Of a stretch of 64,000 nucleotides of DNA, positions 37,630 through 45,513 are shown piece by piece. Both the position numbers and the translations under genes were made by a program. Location: the NCBI RefSeq assembly GCF_014656075.1, contig NZ_BNBS01000025.1, positions 1-64,000 of the forward strand. Direction: 5' to 3'. Under the pieces are notes generated by a model that did not search any database, was not told where the DNA came from, and saw nothing but the letters and a program-made list of their open reading frames with translations. Every line of letters begins with the position of its first letter. Within the stretch, counting starts at the first letter, position 1. Origin of the DNA: Streptomyces hydrogenans (GTDB lineage Bacteria > Actinomycetota > Actinomycetes > Streptomycetales > Streptomycetaceae).

Positions 37630-37902
37630 CTACCGCACGATGTGACCGGTCAGACCGTGCCGGGACAACGGCCCCCGGAACCGCTCCATCAGCACGTCGG
37701 CGGACCGGAGGGCGGCTTCGTCACTGCCCGCCGCCAGGAAGAGGACGACGTCCATGCCGTGCGGCAGGGAACGGACGCGGATGTGCTCCAGTCCGTCGGC
37801 GGGCGAGGCGTGCGCCCAGAGCAGATCGTGGATCAACCCCGCCCCGACGGCAGGGGGTTCGGCACCGGGACGGCCCGTCAACCGGGCGCTGACCATACGC
37901 AT
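37630..37902 (-). CDS. Uncharacterised 90-aa protein encoded behind the TIGWD peptide
   Basis: Start at either of two ATGs (37902 or 37896); the earlier is used here. The protein is soluble, alpha/beta in pattern: MRMVSARLTGRPG, GLIHDLLWAHASPADGLEHI, MDVVLFLAAGSDEAALRSADVLMERF. No motif identifies an enzyme. It begins 54 bases after the stop of the 45-codon peptide gene on the same strand and has no good promoter of its own, so I infer co-transcription. It may act on, carry or export the peptide. Confidence 0.6.
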   Translation of the reverse strand: MRMVSARLTGRPGAEPPAVGAGLIHDLLWAHASPADGLEHIRVRSLPHGMDVVLFLAAGSDEAALRSADVLMERFRGPLSRHGLTGHIVR

Positions 37903-37956
37903 GGGGAACTCTCGGAACGAGCGGTCGGGATCCCGCGGGGACCGCGGCTCTCCCGC

Positions 37957-38094
37957 TCAGTCCCAGCCGATGGTGTCCGCGGGAGCCGCCGACGACGTGC
38001 CGCCCGCCGGCGAGAAGTCCCAGCCGATGGTCTCCCCGGAGGAGAGGACGACGAGGGCGAGGGCGGCGACGGAGCGGCGGCAGGACGAGAACAC
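37957..38094 (-). CDS. Short exported peptide with duplicated TIGWD motif (45 aa)
   Basis: GTG start at 38094 behind a strong GAGAGGAATTCCC. The product has a basic start (MFSSCRR), a short hydrophobic run SVAALALVVLSS (residues 8-19), then a 26-residue tail that holds TIGWD twice, at residues 22-26 and at the very C-terminus 41-45, separated by FSPAGG and an Ala/Ser/Pro linker. The two motifs are encoded by an identical 15-base stretch (37960-37974 and 38017-38031). It looks like a secreted signal or RiPP-type precursor rather than an enzyme. An ATG at 38199 in the same frame lies inside the predicted -10 and is not used. Function unknown. Confidence 0.6.
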   Translation of the reverse strand: MFSSCRRSVAALALVVLSSGETIGWDFSPAGGTSSAAPADTIGWD

Positions 38095-38197
38095 GGGAAT
38101 TCCTCTCGGGCGGGACGCGGACGGGACGGACACGACGGACTGACTCCCGGAGGATCCGGCCCCGTTCGCTTCGGGCGACTCCCTCTCGGTGCACACC

Positions 38198-38267
38198 ATC
38201 CTGTGCGGCCGCCGCCCCCGGGAGAAGGGTCTCCCGGTGTCACCAAGCTGCCTGGCACCAAGGTGCC
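38198..38267 (-). promoter_or_regulatory. Predicted activator-dependent promoter of the TIGWD peptide operon
   Basis: On the minus strand a CAGGAT -10 (plus 38198-38203) and a weak TTCTCC -35 (plus 38221-38226) are 17 bases apart. Eleven bases further upstream two 15-base repeats abut, GGCACCTTGGTGCCA and GGCAGCTTGGTGACA (plus 38253-38267 and 38238-38252), 13 of 15 identical. This is the usual place for an activator bound just above a poor -35. Further out GTCACC/GGTGAC lie as an inverted pair at 38239 and 38295. The 307-base gap to the regulator gene holds nothing else I can support. Confidence 0.5.
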
Positions 38268-38401
38268 CAAGGGGTGGACCTCCGGTGGAGACAAGGTGAC
38301 GGACTTCCCGGCGAAAACCCGTTTCCGCCGGTCAAGACAGTGATCCGGGCACCGCGCCGCCCATAAAATGAGGCCGTCGGAGAACCACTGGGGGGTGGGT
38401 C

Positions 38402-39406
38402 ATGCAGAAGACCGTGGGCCTGGGGATGCTCGGCCTCAGCACGGACCAGGAAGCCGTCTACCGCAGCCTGTTGACCGACAGCGGGGAGGGCGTGGAACGA
38501 CTCGCCGCACGCCTCGGCATCACGGAGTCCCAGGTGCGGGACGCCCTCGACCACCTGGTCGACCTGGAGCTGCTGCGGCCCTCGCGGGACGTGCCCGGCA
38601 TGCTGCGCGCGGTCGGCCCGGAGACCGGCTTCCAGACGATCATCCGCCGCCAGGAGGCCGAACTGCTGCGGCGACAGGAGGATTTGCTCCGCAGCAAGGA
38701 GACCGTGGCGCGCACCGTCGCCGCCTACGCGGCCGAGCGCCCCGCGTCCCTGGAGGACGCCGAGCGCCTGATCGGCCTCGACGCCATCCAGAGCCGCCTG
38801 GAGAGCCTCGCCCGGGACCTCACGGACGAGTGCTGCTCCATCGAACCCGGCGGCGCCCAGTCCCGGGCCGGCCTCGACGCGGCCCGGCCCCTCGACGAAC
38901 GCGCGCTGGCCAGGGGCGTGACGCTCCGGACGATCTACCAGGACAGCGCGCGCAACGACCCCGCGACCTTCGCGTACGCCCGCTGGCACACCGAGCACGG
39001 CGGCCAGATCCGCACCTGCCCGGAGACCCCGCCGCGGATGGTGGTCTTCGACCGCCGCGTCGCCGTCGTCCCCATCGACCCGGCGAACACCCGCCTCGGC
39101 GCCCTGTGCACGGCCTCCCCGGGCATCGTGGCGCCCCTCCTGGCCCTCTTCGAGCAGACCTGGAACCTCGCGGTCCCGCTCGGCGCCGACCACCGGGCCG
39201 GCACACCGGAGTCCGACGGCCTCTCCCCCGTGGAACTCAGCCTGCTGAAACTGCTCGCCTCCGGCCTGACCGACGAAGCCGCCGCCAAGCGCCTCGGCCT
39301 CTCCCTGAGAACCGTCCGCCGCCACATGGCGGCCCTCATGGAACGCCTCGACGCCACCAGCCGCTTCGAAGCCGGCCTGAAAGCCGCCCACCACGGCTGG
39401 CTGTGA
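38402..39406 (+). CDS. TrmB-like/LuxR-type HTH regulator (334 aa)
   Basis: The N-terminal 65 residues are a TrmB/MarR-like winged helix (LSTDQEAVYRSLLTDS, RLAARLGITESQVRDALDHL). The middle (residues 70-265) has a coiled section (QEAELLRRQEDLLRSKET) and a sensor-like alpha/beta part with CSIEPGG and a Cys-Cys pair. The C-terminal 60 residues are a LuxR-type helix-turn-helix (LSPVELSLLKLLASGLTDEA, LSLRTVRRHMAALMERL). It has no receiver or ATPase domain, so a small ligand is likely sensed by the middle part. TAAAAT at 38364-38369 is its probable -10. Divergent from the peptide gene, its likely target. Confidence 0.85.
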   Translation: MQKTVGLGMLGLSTDQEAVYRSLLTDSGEGVERLAARLGITESQVRDALDHLVDLELLRPSRDVPGMLRAVGPETGFQTIIRRQEAELLRRQEDLLRSKETVARTVAAYAAERPASLEDAERLIGLDAIQSRLESLARDLTDECCSIEPGGAQSRAGLDAARPLDERALARGVTLRTIYQDSARNDPATFAYARWHTEHGGQIRTCPETPPRMVVFDRRVAVVPIDPANTRLGALCTASPGIVAPLLALFEQTWNLAVPLGADHRAGTPESDGLSPVELSLLKLLASGLTDEAAAKRLGLSLRTVRRHMAALMERLDATSRFEAGLKAAHHGWL

Positions 39407-39443
39407 CCACTGCCGGGCCTTGCCAGGAACGAGGAGTCGAGGG

Positions 39444-40154
39444 ATGTCGGGGAACGTCGCCGTCGAGGAGATCCACACCTCGCGGCTGGAGCTCGTGCCG
39501 TTGGGCGTCGGGCATGCCGGGGAGATGGTGGGGGTGCTGGGGGATCCGGCGCTGCACGCGTTCGTCGGAGGGGTGCCGGAGAGCCTGGAGGAGTTGCGGG
39601 CGCGGTACGCGCGGTGGGAGGCGGGGGCGCCCGAGCCGGGGACCGACTGGTGCAACTGGGTGCTCCGTCGCCGGGCGGACGGGCGGCTCGTCGGGACCGT
39701 GCAGGCGACCGTGGTCGGGGACACGGCCGAGGTCGCCTGGGTGGTCGGGACCGCCTGGCAGGGGCGGGGGTACGCCTCCGAGGCGGCGGGAGCGCTCGTC
39801 GGGTGGCTGCGGGAGCGGGTGCGCACCGTCGTCGCGCACGTGCACCCCGGCCACGCCGCCTCCGCGGCCGTCGCCCGCGCGGCCGGGCTCGTGCCCACGG
39901 CCGAGGTCCAGGACGGGGAGGTGCGGTGGGTGGCCCCGGCGTCGCGGCGGGTGCGGGTGGCCTGTGTCCACTGCGGTCAGGACTGGTTGCGGGCGCACCG
40001 GGACGGGAAGAGCGGCGAGGTCTTCTTCCTGTGCCCGGAGTGCGAGTCGCTGTGGACGGCGGGTCAGGACACCCGCGCCGCGACGGAGCTGCACCTCACC
40101 GCGTTCCTGGAGTCCCGGGGGACGAGCCGGGAGCGGGTGACGGAGGAGGGGTGA
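39444..40154 (+). CDS. GNAT acetyltransferase with C-terminal zinc-ribbon-like domain (236 aa)
   Basis: Residues 1-165 are a GNAT fold: IHTSRLELVPLGVGHAGEMV, GRLVGTVQATVVGDTAEVAWVVG and the acetyl-CoA loop TAWQGRGYASEAAGAL. Residues 175-215 have two CxxC pairs (VACVHCGQDW and FLCPECESLW) about 25 residues apart, the spacing of a zinc ribbon. This add-on is absent from ordinary RimJ/RimL-like enzymes and might bind nucleic acid or protein. ATG at 39444 with GAGGAG 8 bases upstream. It ends near a short tandem repeat and the aspS terminator. Confidence 0.82.
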   Translation: MSGNVAVEEIHTSRLELVPLGVGHAGEMVGVLGDPALHAFVGGVPESLEELRARYARWEAGAPEPGTDWCNWVLRRRADGRLVGTVQATVVGDTAEVAWVVGTAWQGRGYASEAAGALVGWLRERVRTVVAHVHPGHAASAAVARAAGLVPTAEVQDGEVRWVAPASRRVRVACVHCGQDWLRAHRDGKSGEVFFLCPECESLWTAGQDTRAATELHLTAFLESRGTSRERVTEEG

Positions 40155-40194
40155 GCCGTGCCGTCCCCGGCGGGGGGTGATCGGGGCCGGCAGA

Positions 40195-40250
<56 letters not shown>

Positions 40251-40258
40251 GAAACGGC

Positions 40259-40299
40259 GAAGGGCCCGGGATCCGCGAGGAGCGGATCCCGGGCCCTTC
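40259..40299. terminator. Strong bidirectional terminator (aspS / GNAT)
   Basis: GAAGGGCCCGGGATCCGC (40259-40276) pairs perfectly with the 18-base arm at 40282-40299 over the loop GAGGA, 15 bases beyond the aspS stop. Confidence 0.92.
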
Positions 40300-40314
40300 A
40301 GCCGTGCGTCGGGG

Positions 40315-42132
40315 TCAGCGCGCCGCGTCCGGGTGGACCGACTCGGTCACCGGGCGCTCGTCGGCGGCCTTCTTCTCGACCGGCTTGCGGAGCTGGATGT
40401 TCAGCTCGCGCAGGCGGGACTCGTCCAGCTCGGTGGGGGCGCCCATCAGGAGGTCCTGGCCGTTGCCGTTGAGCGGGAAGGCGATGATCTCGCGGATGTT
40501 GGGCTCGTCCGCGAGGAGCATGACGATGCGGTCGACGCCGGGGGCGATGCCGCCGTGCGGCGGGGCGCCGTACTCGAAGGCGCGGAGCATGCCGGCGAAC
40601 TCGGTCTCGACGGTCTCGCGGCTGTAGCCGGCGATCTCGAAGGCCTTGAACATGATCTCGGGCTCGTGGTTCCGGATGGCGCCGGAGGAGAGCTCGATGC
40701 CGTTGCAGACGATGTCGTACTGCCAGCCGAGGACGTCCAGCGGGTCCTTGGTCTCCAGGGCCTCCAGGCCGCCCTGGGGCATGGAGAAGGGGTTGTGCGA
40801 GAAGTCGATCTTGCCGGTCTCCTCGTCCTTCTCGTACATCGGGAAGTCGACGATCCACGCGAAGCGGAAGACGTTCTCCTCGAACTGGCCGGCGCGCTTG
40901 GCGGCCTCGACCCGGACCGGGCCCATGATCTTCGAGACCTCGTCGAACTCGCCCGCGCCGAAGAAGATCGCGTGGCCGGGCTCCAGACCGAGGCGCTCGG
41001 TGAGGACCTTGACGTTCTCCTCGGTGAGGAACTTGGCGATCGGGCCGGTGAGGGCGTGACCCTCGCCGACGCGGACCCAGGCCAGGCCCTTCGCGCCGAG
41101 GGAGACGGCGAAGTCGCCGAGCTGGTCGAAGAACTTGCGCGGCTGGTCGCCCGTGTTCGGGACGGCCAGGGCGCGGACGTGCTTGCCCGCGAACGCCTTG
41201 AACTCCGACGCCTCGAACACGTCCGAGATGTCGACGAGTTCGAGGGAGGTGCGCAGGTCCGGCTTGTCGTTGCCGTACTTCAGCATCGACTCGCGGAACG
41301 GGATGCGCGGGAACGGCGAGGTGACGTGGCGGCCGCCGCCGAACTCCTCGAAGAGCTCGGTCATGAGCTTCTCGATCGGCTGGAAGACGTCCTCCTGCTC
41401 GACGAACGACATCTCGACGTCGAGCTGGTAGAACTCGCCGGGCGAGCGGTCGGCGCGGGCGTCCTCGTCGCGGAAGCAGGGCGCGATCTGGAAGTAGCGG
41501 TCGAAGCCCGAGATCATCAGCAGCTGCTTGAACTGCTGCGGGGCCTGCGGCAGCGCGTAGAACTTGCCCGGGTTGAGGCGGGACGGGACGACGAAGTCGC
41601 GGGCGCCCTCGGGGGAGGTCGCGGCGAGGATCGGGGTCGCCATCTCGTTGAAGCCGAGGGCCACCATCTTGGAGCGGATGGAGGCGATGACGGCGGACCG
41701 CAGCATGATGTTGCGGTGCATGCGCTCGCGGCGCAGGTCGAGGAAGCGGTACTCCAGGCGCCGCTCCTCGTTGACGCCGTCGTCGGCGTTGATGGTGAAG
41801 GGGATCTGCTTGGCGGCGCCGAGGACCTCGACCTCCGCGGCCTCGATCTCGATCTCGCCGGTGGCGAGCTCGGGGTTCACGTTGTCGGCGCCGCGCGAGA
41901 CGACCTTGCCGTCGACGCGGACGACCGTCTCCTTGGTCAGCTTGTCGAGGACCTCGGCCGCCGGGGTGCCGGGGCGGGCGACGAGCTGCGTGATGCCGTA
42001 GTGGTCGCGCAGATCGATGAAGAGGATGCCGCCCAGGTCGCGCCGATTGTGCAGCCAGCCGCTCAGCCGGACGTCGGTGCCGACGTCAGAGGCGCGGAGC
42101 TCGCCGCAGGTGTGGGACCTGTACCGATGCAT
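40315..42132 (-). CDS. aspS: Aspartate--tRNA ligase AspS (605 aa)
   Basis: Class II synthetase charging tRNA-Asp. The N-terminal OB anticodon domain ([22 protein letters not shown]) is followed by motif 2 around [16 protein letters not shown] and motif 3 [21 protein letters not shown]; the GAD insertion of the bacterial type lies around residues 310-420. The [13 protein letters not shown] and [10 protein letters not shown] blocks are typical. It is probably of the non-discriminating form if no AsnRS exists, but the window does not show this. The start is ATG at 42132, with a TACTCT -10 box about 30 bases upstream. Confidence 0.96.
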   Translation of the reverse strand: MHRYRSHTCGELRASDVGTDVRLSGWLHNRRDLGGILFIDLRDHYGITQLVARPGTPAAEVLDKLTKETVVRVDGKVVSRGADNVNPELATGEIEIEAAEVEVLGAAKQIPFTINADDGVNEERRLEYRFLDLRRERMHRNIMLRSAVIASIRSKMVALGFNEMATPILAATSPEGARDFVVPSRLNPGKFYALPQAPQQFKQLLMISGFDRYFQIAPCFRDEDARADRSPGEFYQLDVEMSFVEQEDVFQPIEKLMTELFEEFGGGRHVTSPFPRIPFRESMLKYGNDKPDLRTSLELVDISDVFEASEFKAFAGKHVRALAVPNTGDQPRKFFDQLGDFAVSLGAKGLAWVRVGEGHALTGPIAKFLTEENVKVLTERLGLEPGHAIFFGAGEFDEVSKIMGPVRVEAAKRAGQFEENVFRFAWIVDFPMYEKDEETGKIDFSHNPFSMPQGGLEALETKDPLDVLGWQYDIVCNGIELSSGAIRNHEPEIMFKAFEIAGYSRETVETEFAGMLRAFEYGAPPHGGIAPGVDRIVMLLADEPNIREIIAFPLNGNGQDLLMGAPTELDESRLRELNIQLRKPVEKKAADERPVTESVHPDAAR

Positions 42133-42293
42133 CGTCGTTCATCCAGTCTTCGGGATCGGAGAGTAGTGGGCCTCGGCAGGGCCAAGGCCATCCCAGCCTA
42201 CCGGCCGGCCCAAGATCGCGATTCGATTACCGTCGGCGGCACTCGGCCGGGGCACGGTGGCGACCCGGTGTCCGATATTCATAAAGTGGGGCA

Positions 42294-44447
42294 ATGCGCA
42301 CCGAGGACGTCCTGGCCGCGATCGCCACGGGCCTGTGGCGATGGGACAACGCTTCCGGGATCGTCTCGCTCGACGCCGAGGCCGCCCGGCTGCTCGGGCT
42401 GCCCGCCGAGCCGGTGCGGCTCAGCGAGGCTGCGGTGCGGTCCCGCTTCCATCCGGTGGACTGGAACGAGATCGACGGCGTGGTCAACCTGGCGGTGGCC
42501 GAGGGGACGCTCGCCGAGGCCCGGCTGCGGATCATGGACGACCGGGGCCGGGTGGTCCGGACGGTACGGAGCCGGTCCAAGCCGCTGATCGACGGCGGCG
42601 ACTACCAGCTGGTCGGCACGCTCCAGGAGGTGGCGGAGCCGCAGCCGGGGACGGCCGGTCCGCACACCCCGATCACCGGCGACTGGCGGCGCTCGCGCGA
42701 GGCGTTCCTGCTGGACGCGGGGCGGGCGCTGGCGGAGGCGCGGTCGACGGCCGAGGTGCTGCGGGTGGCGGCCTCGCTGTCGATGCCGGGCTTCTCGCCG
42801 GACGGCCTCGCGGTCTTCGGGATGTCCGGCGAGCGGCTGACCGTGATCGGGCACCACGGGCAGCGGGACGGCGACGAGGGCCCCTTCACCTCGATGTCGG
42901 TGGCGACGGACTACCCGGCGGCGGAGGTGGTGCGGACCGGGCGGGCGATCTACCTGCCGTCGCCGGAGGAGTACCGGCGCCGCTTCCCGATGACGTGGCC
43001 GCTTGCGGAGCCCTTCGAGCGCCGGTCGTGGGCCTTCGTGCCGCTGGTGGTGGCCGGGCGGACGATGGGCGCCTGGATGGCCGCCTTCAAACACCAGGTG
43101 GCGTTCACGCCGGACGAGCGGTCGGTGCTCACGACGGTGGCGCGGATGCTGGCCCAGGCGCTGGCCCGCGCCGGGGTCGCGGAGTCGGAGCGCGAGCTGT
43201 CGCTGGGGCTCCAGCGCACGATGATGCCGGTGCTCGGCCCGGGGATCCCGGGGATCCAGGTGGCGGCGCGGTACGTGCCGACCGGCGGCGGACTCCAGGT
43301 GGGCGGCGACTGGTACGACATGATCCGGCTGCCCGGCGGGACGGGCGGCTCGACCGGCGGCGGCGCGGGCCGGATCGCGCTCGTCATCGGCGACGTCCAG
43401 GGCCACGACGTGCGGGCGGCGGCCCTGATGGGGCAGCTGCGGATCGCGCTGCGGGCGTACGCCTCCGAGGGCCACCGGCCGGACGCGGTGCTGTCCCGGG
43501 CCTCGCGGTTCCTGTACGGGGTGAACGACGGGTACGAGGGCGGCGACGGCGCCGACGGGACGGGGGCGGGGGCTCCGGGAGGCGGCCCGCGCTTCGCGAC
43601 CTGCCTGTACCTGGAGGTGGACCTGGAGACGGGCACGGTGGACATCGCCCGCGCGGGCCACCCGGACCCGGCGGTGCGGATGGTCGACGGGACGGTCCTG
43701 CTGCGACCGACGGCCGGCGGACTGCCGCTCGGCATCGACGCCGACACCGACTACCCGACCACCCGGCTGACGCTGGAGCCCGGCGAGACGCTGATGATCT
43801 GCACCGACGGGCTCCTGGAGACCGGCGGGCACGACCTCGACACCGGCTGGGAGCGGGCCAAGCGGCTCCTGGAGCAGCACCGGGGCGACGACCTGGAGGA
43901 GCTGGCCGACACCCTCGTGGACGCCGTCCACGGGCCCGGCTCCCACCACACCACCGGGCCGCTCGCCGACCGGCGCGAGGACGACATCGCCGTCCTGCTG
44001 CTCTCCCGCCGGCCGGCCACGACGGTACGGGAGACCCCGCGCCGCACCCTGATGACGATCGCCCAGGCCGAGCCGGAGCGGATCGCGGAGGCGCGCGAGC
44101 AGGTGCGGCAGCTGCTGCACGACTGGGCCGACGGGGACCAGCTGGACTCGGCGGTCCTGATGGTCTCCGAGATGGTCACGAACGTGCTGGTCCACACGGA
44201 CGGCGACGCGCTGCTGACCGCGGAGGTCGCCTGCGGCGCGAAGGGCCGCCGGCTGCGCGTCGAGGTCTCCGACGCGAGCGACGAGCTGCCGCACAAGCGG
44301 CAGCCGGGCGAGATGGCGTCCAGCGGACGCGGCCTGGTGCTGATGGAGATGCTGGCCGACGCGTGGGGCGTCGAGCCGCGCGGCGAGGGCAAGACGATCT
44401 GGTTCGAACTGACGGAGCCGACGGGCCCGGAGGGGTGCTGCGCCTGA
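42294..44447 (+). CDS. PAS-GAF-SpoIIE phosphatase fused to a HATPase kinase domain (717 aa)
   Basis: A cytoplasmic switch protein of the anti-anti-sigma type. Residues 1-112 look like a PAS domain (GLWRWDNASGIVSLDAEAARLLGL), 125-285 a GAF domain, about 300-570 a SpoIIE-type PP2C domain (VGGDWYDMIRL, VIGDVQGHDVRAAALMGQLR, LMICTDGLLE, REDDIAVLLL), and 585-710 a HATPase of the RsbW/anti-sigma kind (VSEMVTNVLVHTDGD N-box, SSGRGLVLMEMLADAWGV G-box). It thus holds both the phosphatase and kinase activities of a partner switch. The sensed signal and the partner sigma factor are not in the window. ATG chosen by GGGGC before it and the PAS start. Confidence 0.92.
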   Translation: MRTEDVLAAIATGLWRWDNASGIVSLDAEAARLLGLPAEPVRLSEAAVRSRFHPVDWNEIDGVVNLAVAEGTLAEARLRIMDDRGRVVRTVRSRSKPLIDGGDYQLVGTLQEVAEPQPGTAGPHTPITGDWRRSREAFLLDAGRALAEARSTAEVLRVAASLSMPGFSPDGLAVFGMSGERLTVIGHHGQRDGDEGPFTSMSVATDYPAAEVVRTGRAIYLPSPEEYRRRFPMTWPLAEPFERRSWAFVPLVVAGRTMGAWMAAFKHQVAFTPDERSVLTTVARMLAQALARAGVAESERELSLGLQRTMMPVLGPGIPGIQVAARYVPTGGGLQVGGDWYDMIRLPGGTGGSTGGGAGRIALVIGDVQGHDVRAAALMGQLRIALRAYASEGHRPDAVLSRASRFLYGVNDGYEGGDGADGTGAGAPGGGPRFATCLYLEVDLETGTVDIARAGHPDPAVRMVDGTVLLRPTAGGLPLGIDADTDYPTTRLTLEPGETLMICTDGLLETGGHDLDTGWERAKRLLEQHRGDDLEELADTLVDAVHGPGSHHTTGPLADRREDDIAVLLLSRRPATTVRETPRRTLMTIAQAEPERIAEAREQVRQLLHDWADGDQLDSAVLMVSEMVTNVLVHTDGDALLTAEVACGAKGRRLRVEVSDASDELPHKRQPGEMASSGRGLVLMEMLADAWGVEPRGEGKTIWFELTEPTGPEGCCA

Positions 44448-44488
44448 CGCCCCCGCCCGGCGCACGCGCGCGTGGCCCGGGCGGAACC

Positions 44489-44636
44489 GGCGGAGCCCGT
44501 ACGCCCTCCGACGCGCGGCACCGACGCCCGCTTCGGAGCCCCGTACGTCCCCGGCGGAGCCCGTACGTCCCCGGCGGAGCCCGTACGTCCCCGGCGGAGC
44601 CCGTACGCCCCCCTGCGGAGCCCGTACCCCTCCGGC
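44489..44636. repeat. 20-bp tandem repeat with GTACG cores
   Basis: Units of CGGAGCCCGTACGTCCCCGG: three near-exact copies at about 44554-44613, with degenerate copies on either side (from 44491 to 44636). In the 256-base gap before the metallo-hydrolase; non-coding. Confidence 0.85.
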
Positions 44637-44703
44637 GCGCGCCGTTCGCCCGTACGGCGGAGACTGGTGGGGTACGGCCGCCGGGGGGAGCACGGAGTGC
44701 GCC

Positions 44704-45513
44704 ATGGACATCCACAAGGTCGGCAGTGACACCACCGTCCTGGCAGACAGCCTGGAAGTGCCGGGGATCGGCCACATGCCGGTGAACGCCTATGTCGTCA
44801 CGGCCGCCGAACCCGTCGTCGTCGACACCGGCCTCTCCGTCGACGACCGTGACTTCCTCGCCGCGCTCGGCGGGGTGATCGACCCGGCGGAGGTGCGCTG
44901 GATCTGGCTCACCCACCCGGACAAGGACCACACGGGCGGGCTCTTCGCCCTGCTGGAGGCCGCCCCGCACGCGCGCGTGGTGACGACGTTCCTGGGCGCC
45001 GGGGAGATGACGACCGAGCGGGCGCTGCCGATGGACCGGGTGTACTTCCTCAATCCGGGGCAGTCACTGGACTGCGGCGACCGCGCCCTGCACGCCTTCC
45101 GCCCGCCGCTCTTCGACAATCCGGCGACCGTCGGCTTCTACGACGACCGGACCCGGATCTGCTTCAGTTCGGACTGCTTCGGCGGCCCCATGCCGACCGC
45201 CGAGATCGCCGAGAGCGGGCACGCGAGCGACCTGAAGCCGGAGGACCTGGCGGCCACGCAGACGATGTGGGCGACGATCGACAGCCCGTGGGTGCACCTG
45301 GTGGACGCGGAGAAGTACCGGGCGACCCTGGAGGGGATGCGGGCGATGAACCCGGAGATCGTGCTCTGCACCCATCTGCCGCCCGCCGTGCGGATGACGG
45401 ACCGGATGCTGGCGACGCTGGCGGCGGTGCCGGACTCCGACCCCTTCGTCGGCCCGGACCAGGCGGCCCTGGAGGCCATGCTGAGGTCCTTCGAGCCGGG
45501 CGCGGCGGTCTAG
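44704..45513 (+). CDS. MBL-fold metallo-hydrolase, oxygen-sensing/flavodiiron-like (269 aa)
   Basis: Beta-lactamase-like fold: VVVDTGLSVDDRDFL, then THPDKDHTGGLFALL, in which the usual HxHxDH is HPDKDH, so the second histidine is an aspartate. SSDCFGGPM and LCTHLPPAV provide the later metal ligands. These resemble the di-iron MBL proteins of the ODP/flavodiiron type more than lactonases. It may bind oxygen or NO, but that is only an inference from ligands. Start ATG at 44704. Its TAG shares the CTAG with the stop of the convergent permease gene. Confidence 0.8.
   Translation: MDIHKVGSDTTVLADSLEVPGIGHMPVNAYVVTAAEPVVVDTGLSVDDRDFLAALGGVIDPAEVRWIWLTHPDKDHTGGLFALLEAAPHARVVTTFLGAGEMTTERALPMDRVYFLNPGQSLDCGDRALHAFRPPLFDNPATVGFYDDRTRICFSSDCFGGPMPTAEIAESGHASDLKPEDLAATQTMWATIDSPWVHLVDAEKYRATLEGMRAMNPEIVLCTHLPPAVRMTDRMLATLAAVPDSDPFVGPDQAALEAMLRSFEPGAAV

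Noticed and set aside
37957-38199. Longer TIGWD protein starting at the ATG at 38199
   Set aside because: The ATG lies in the predicted -10 box, lacks a ribosome site, and the added 35 residues are polar, while the GTG start gives a strong ribosome site and an export-like head.
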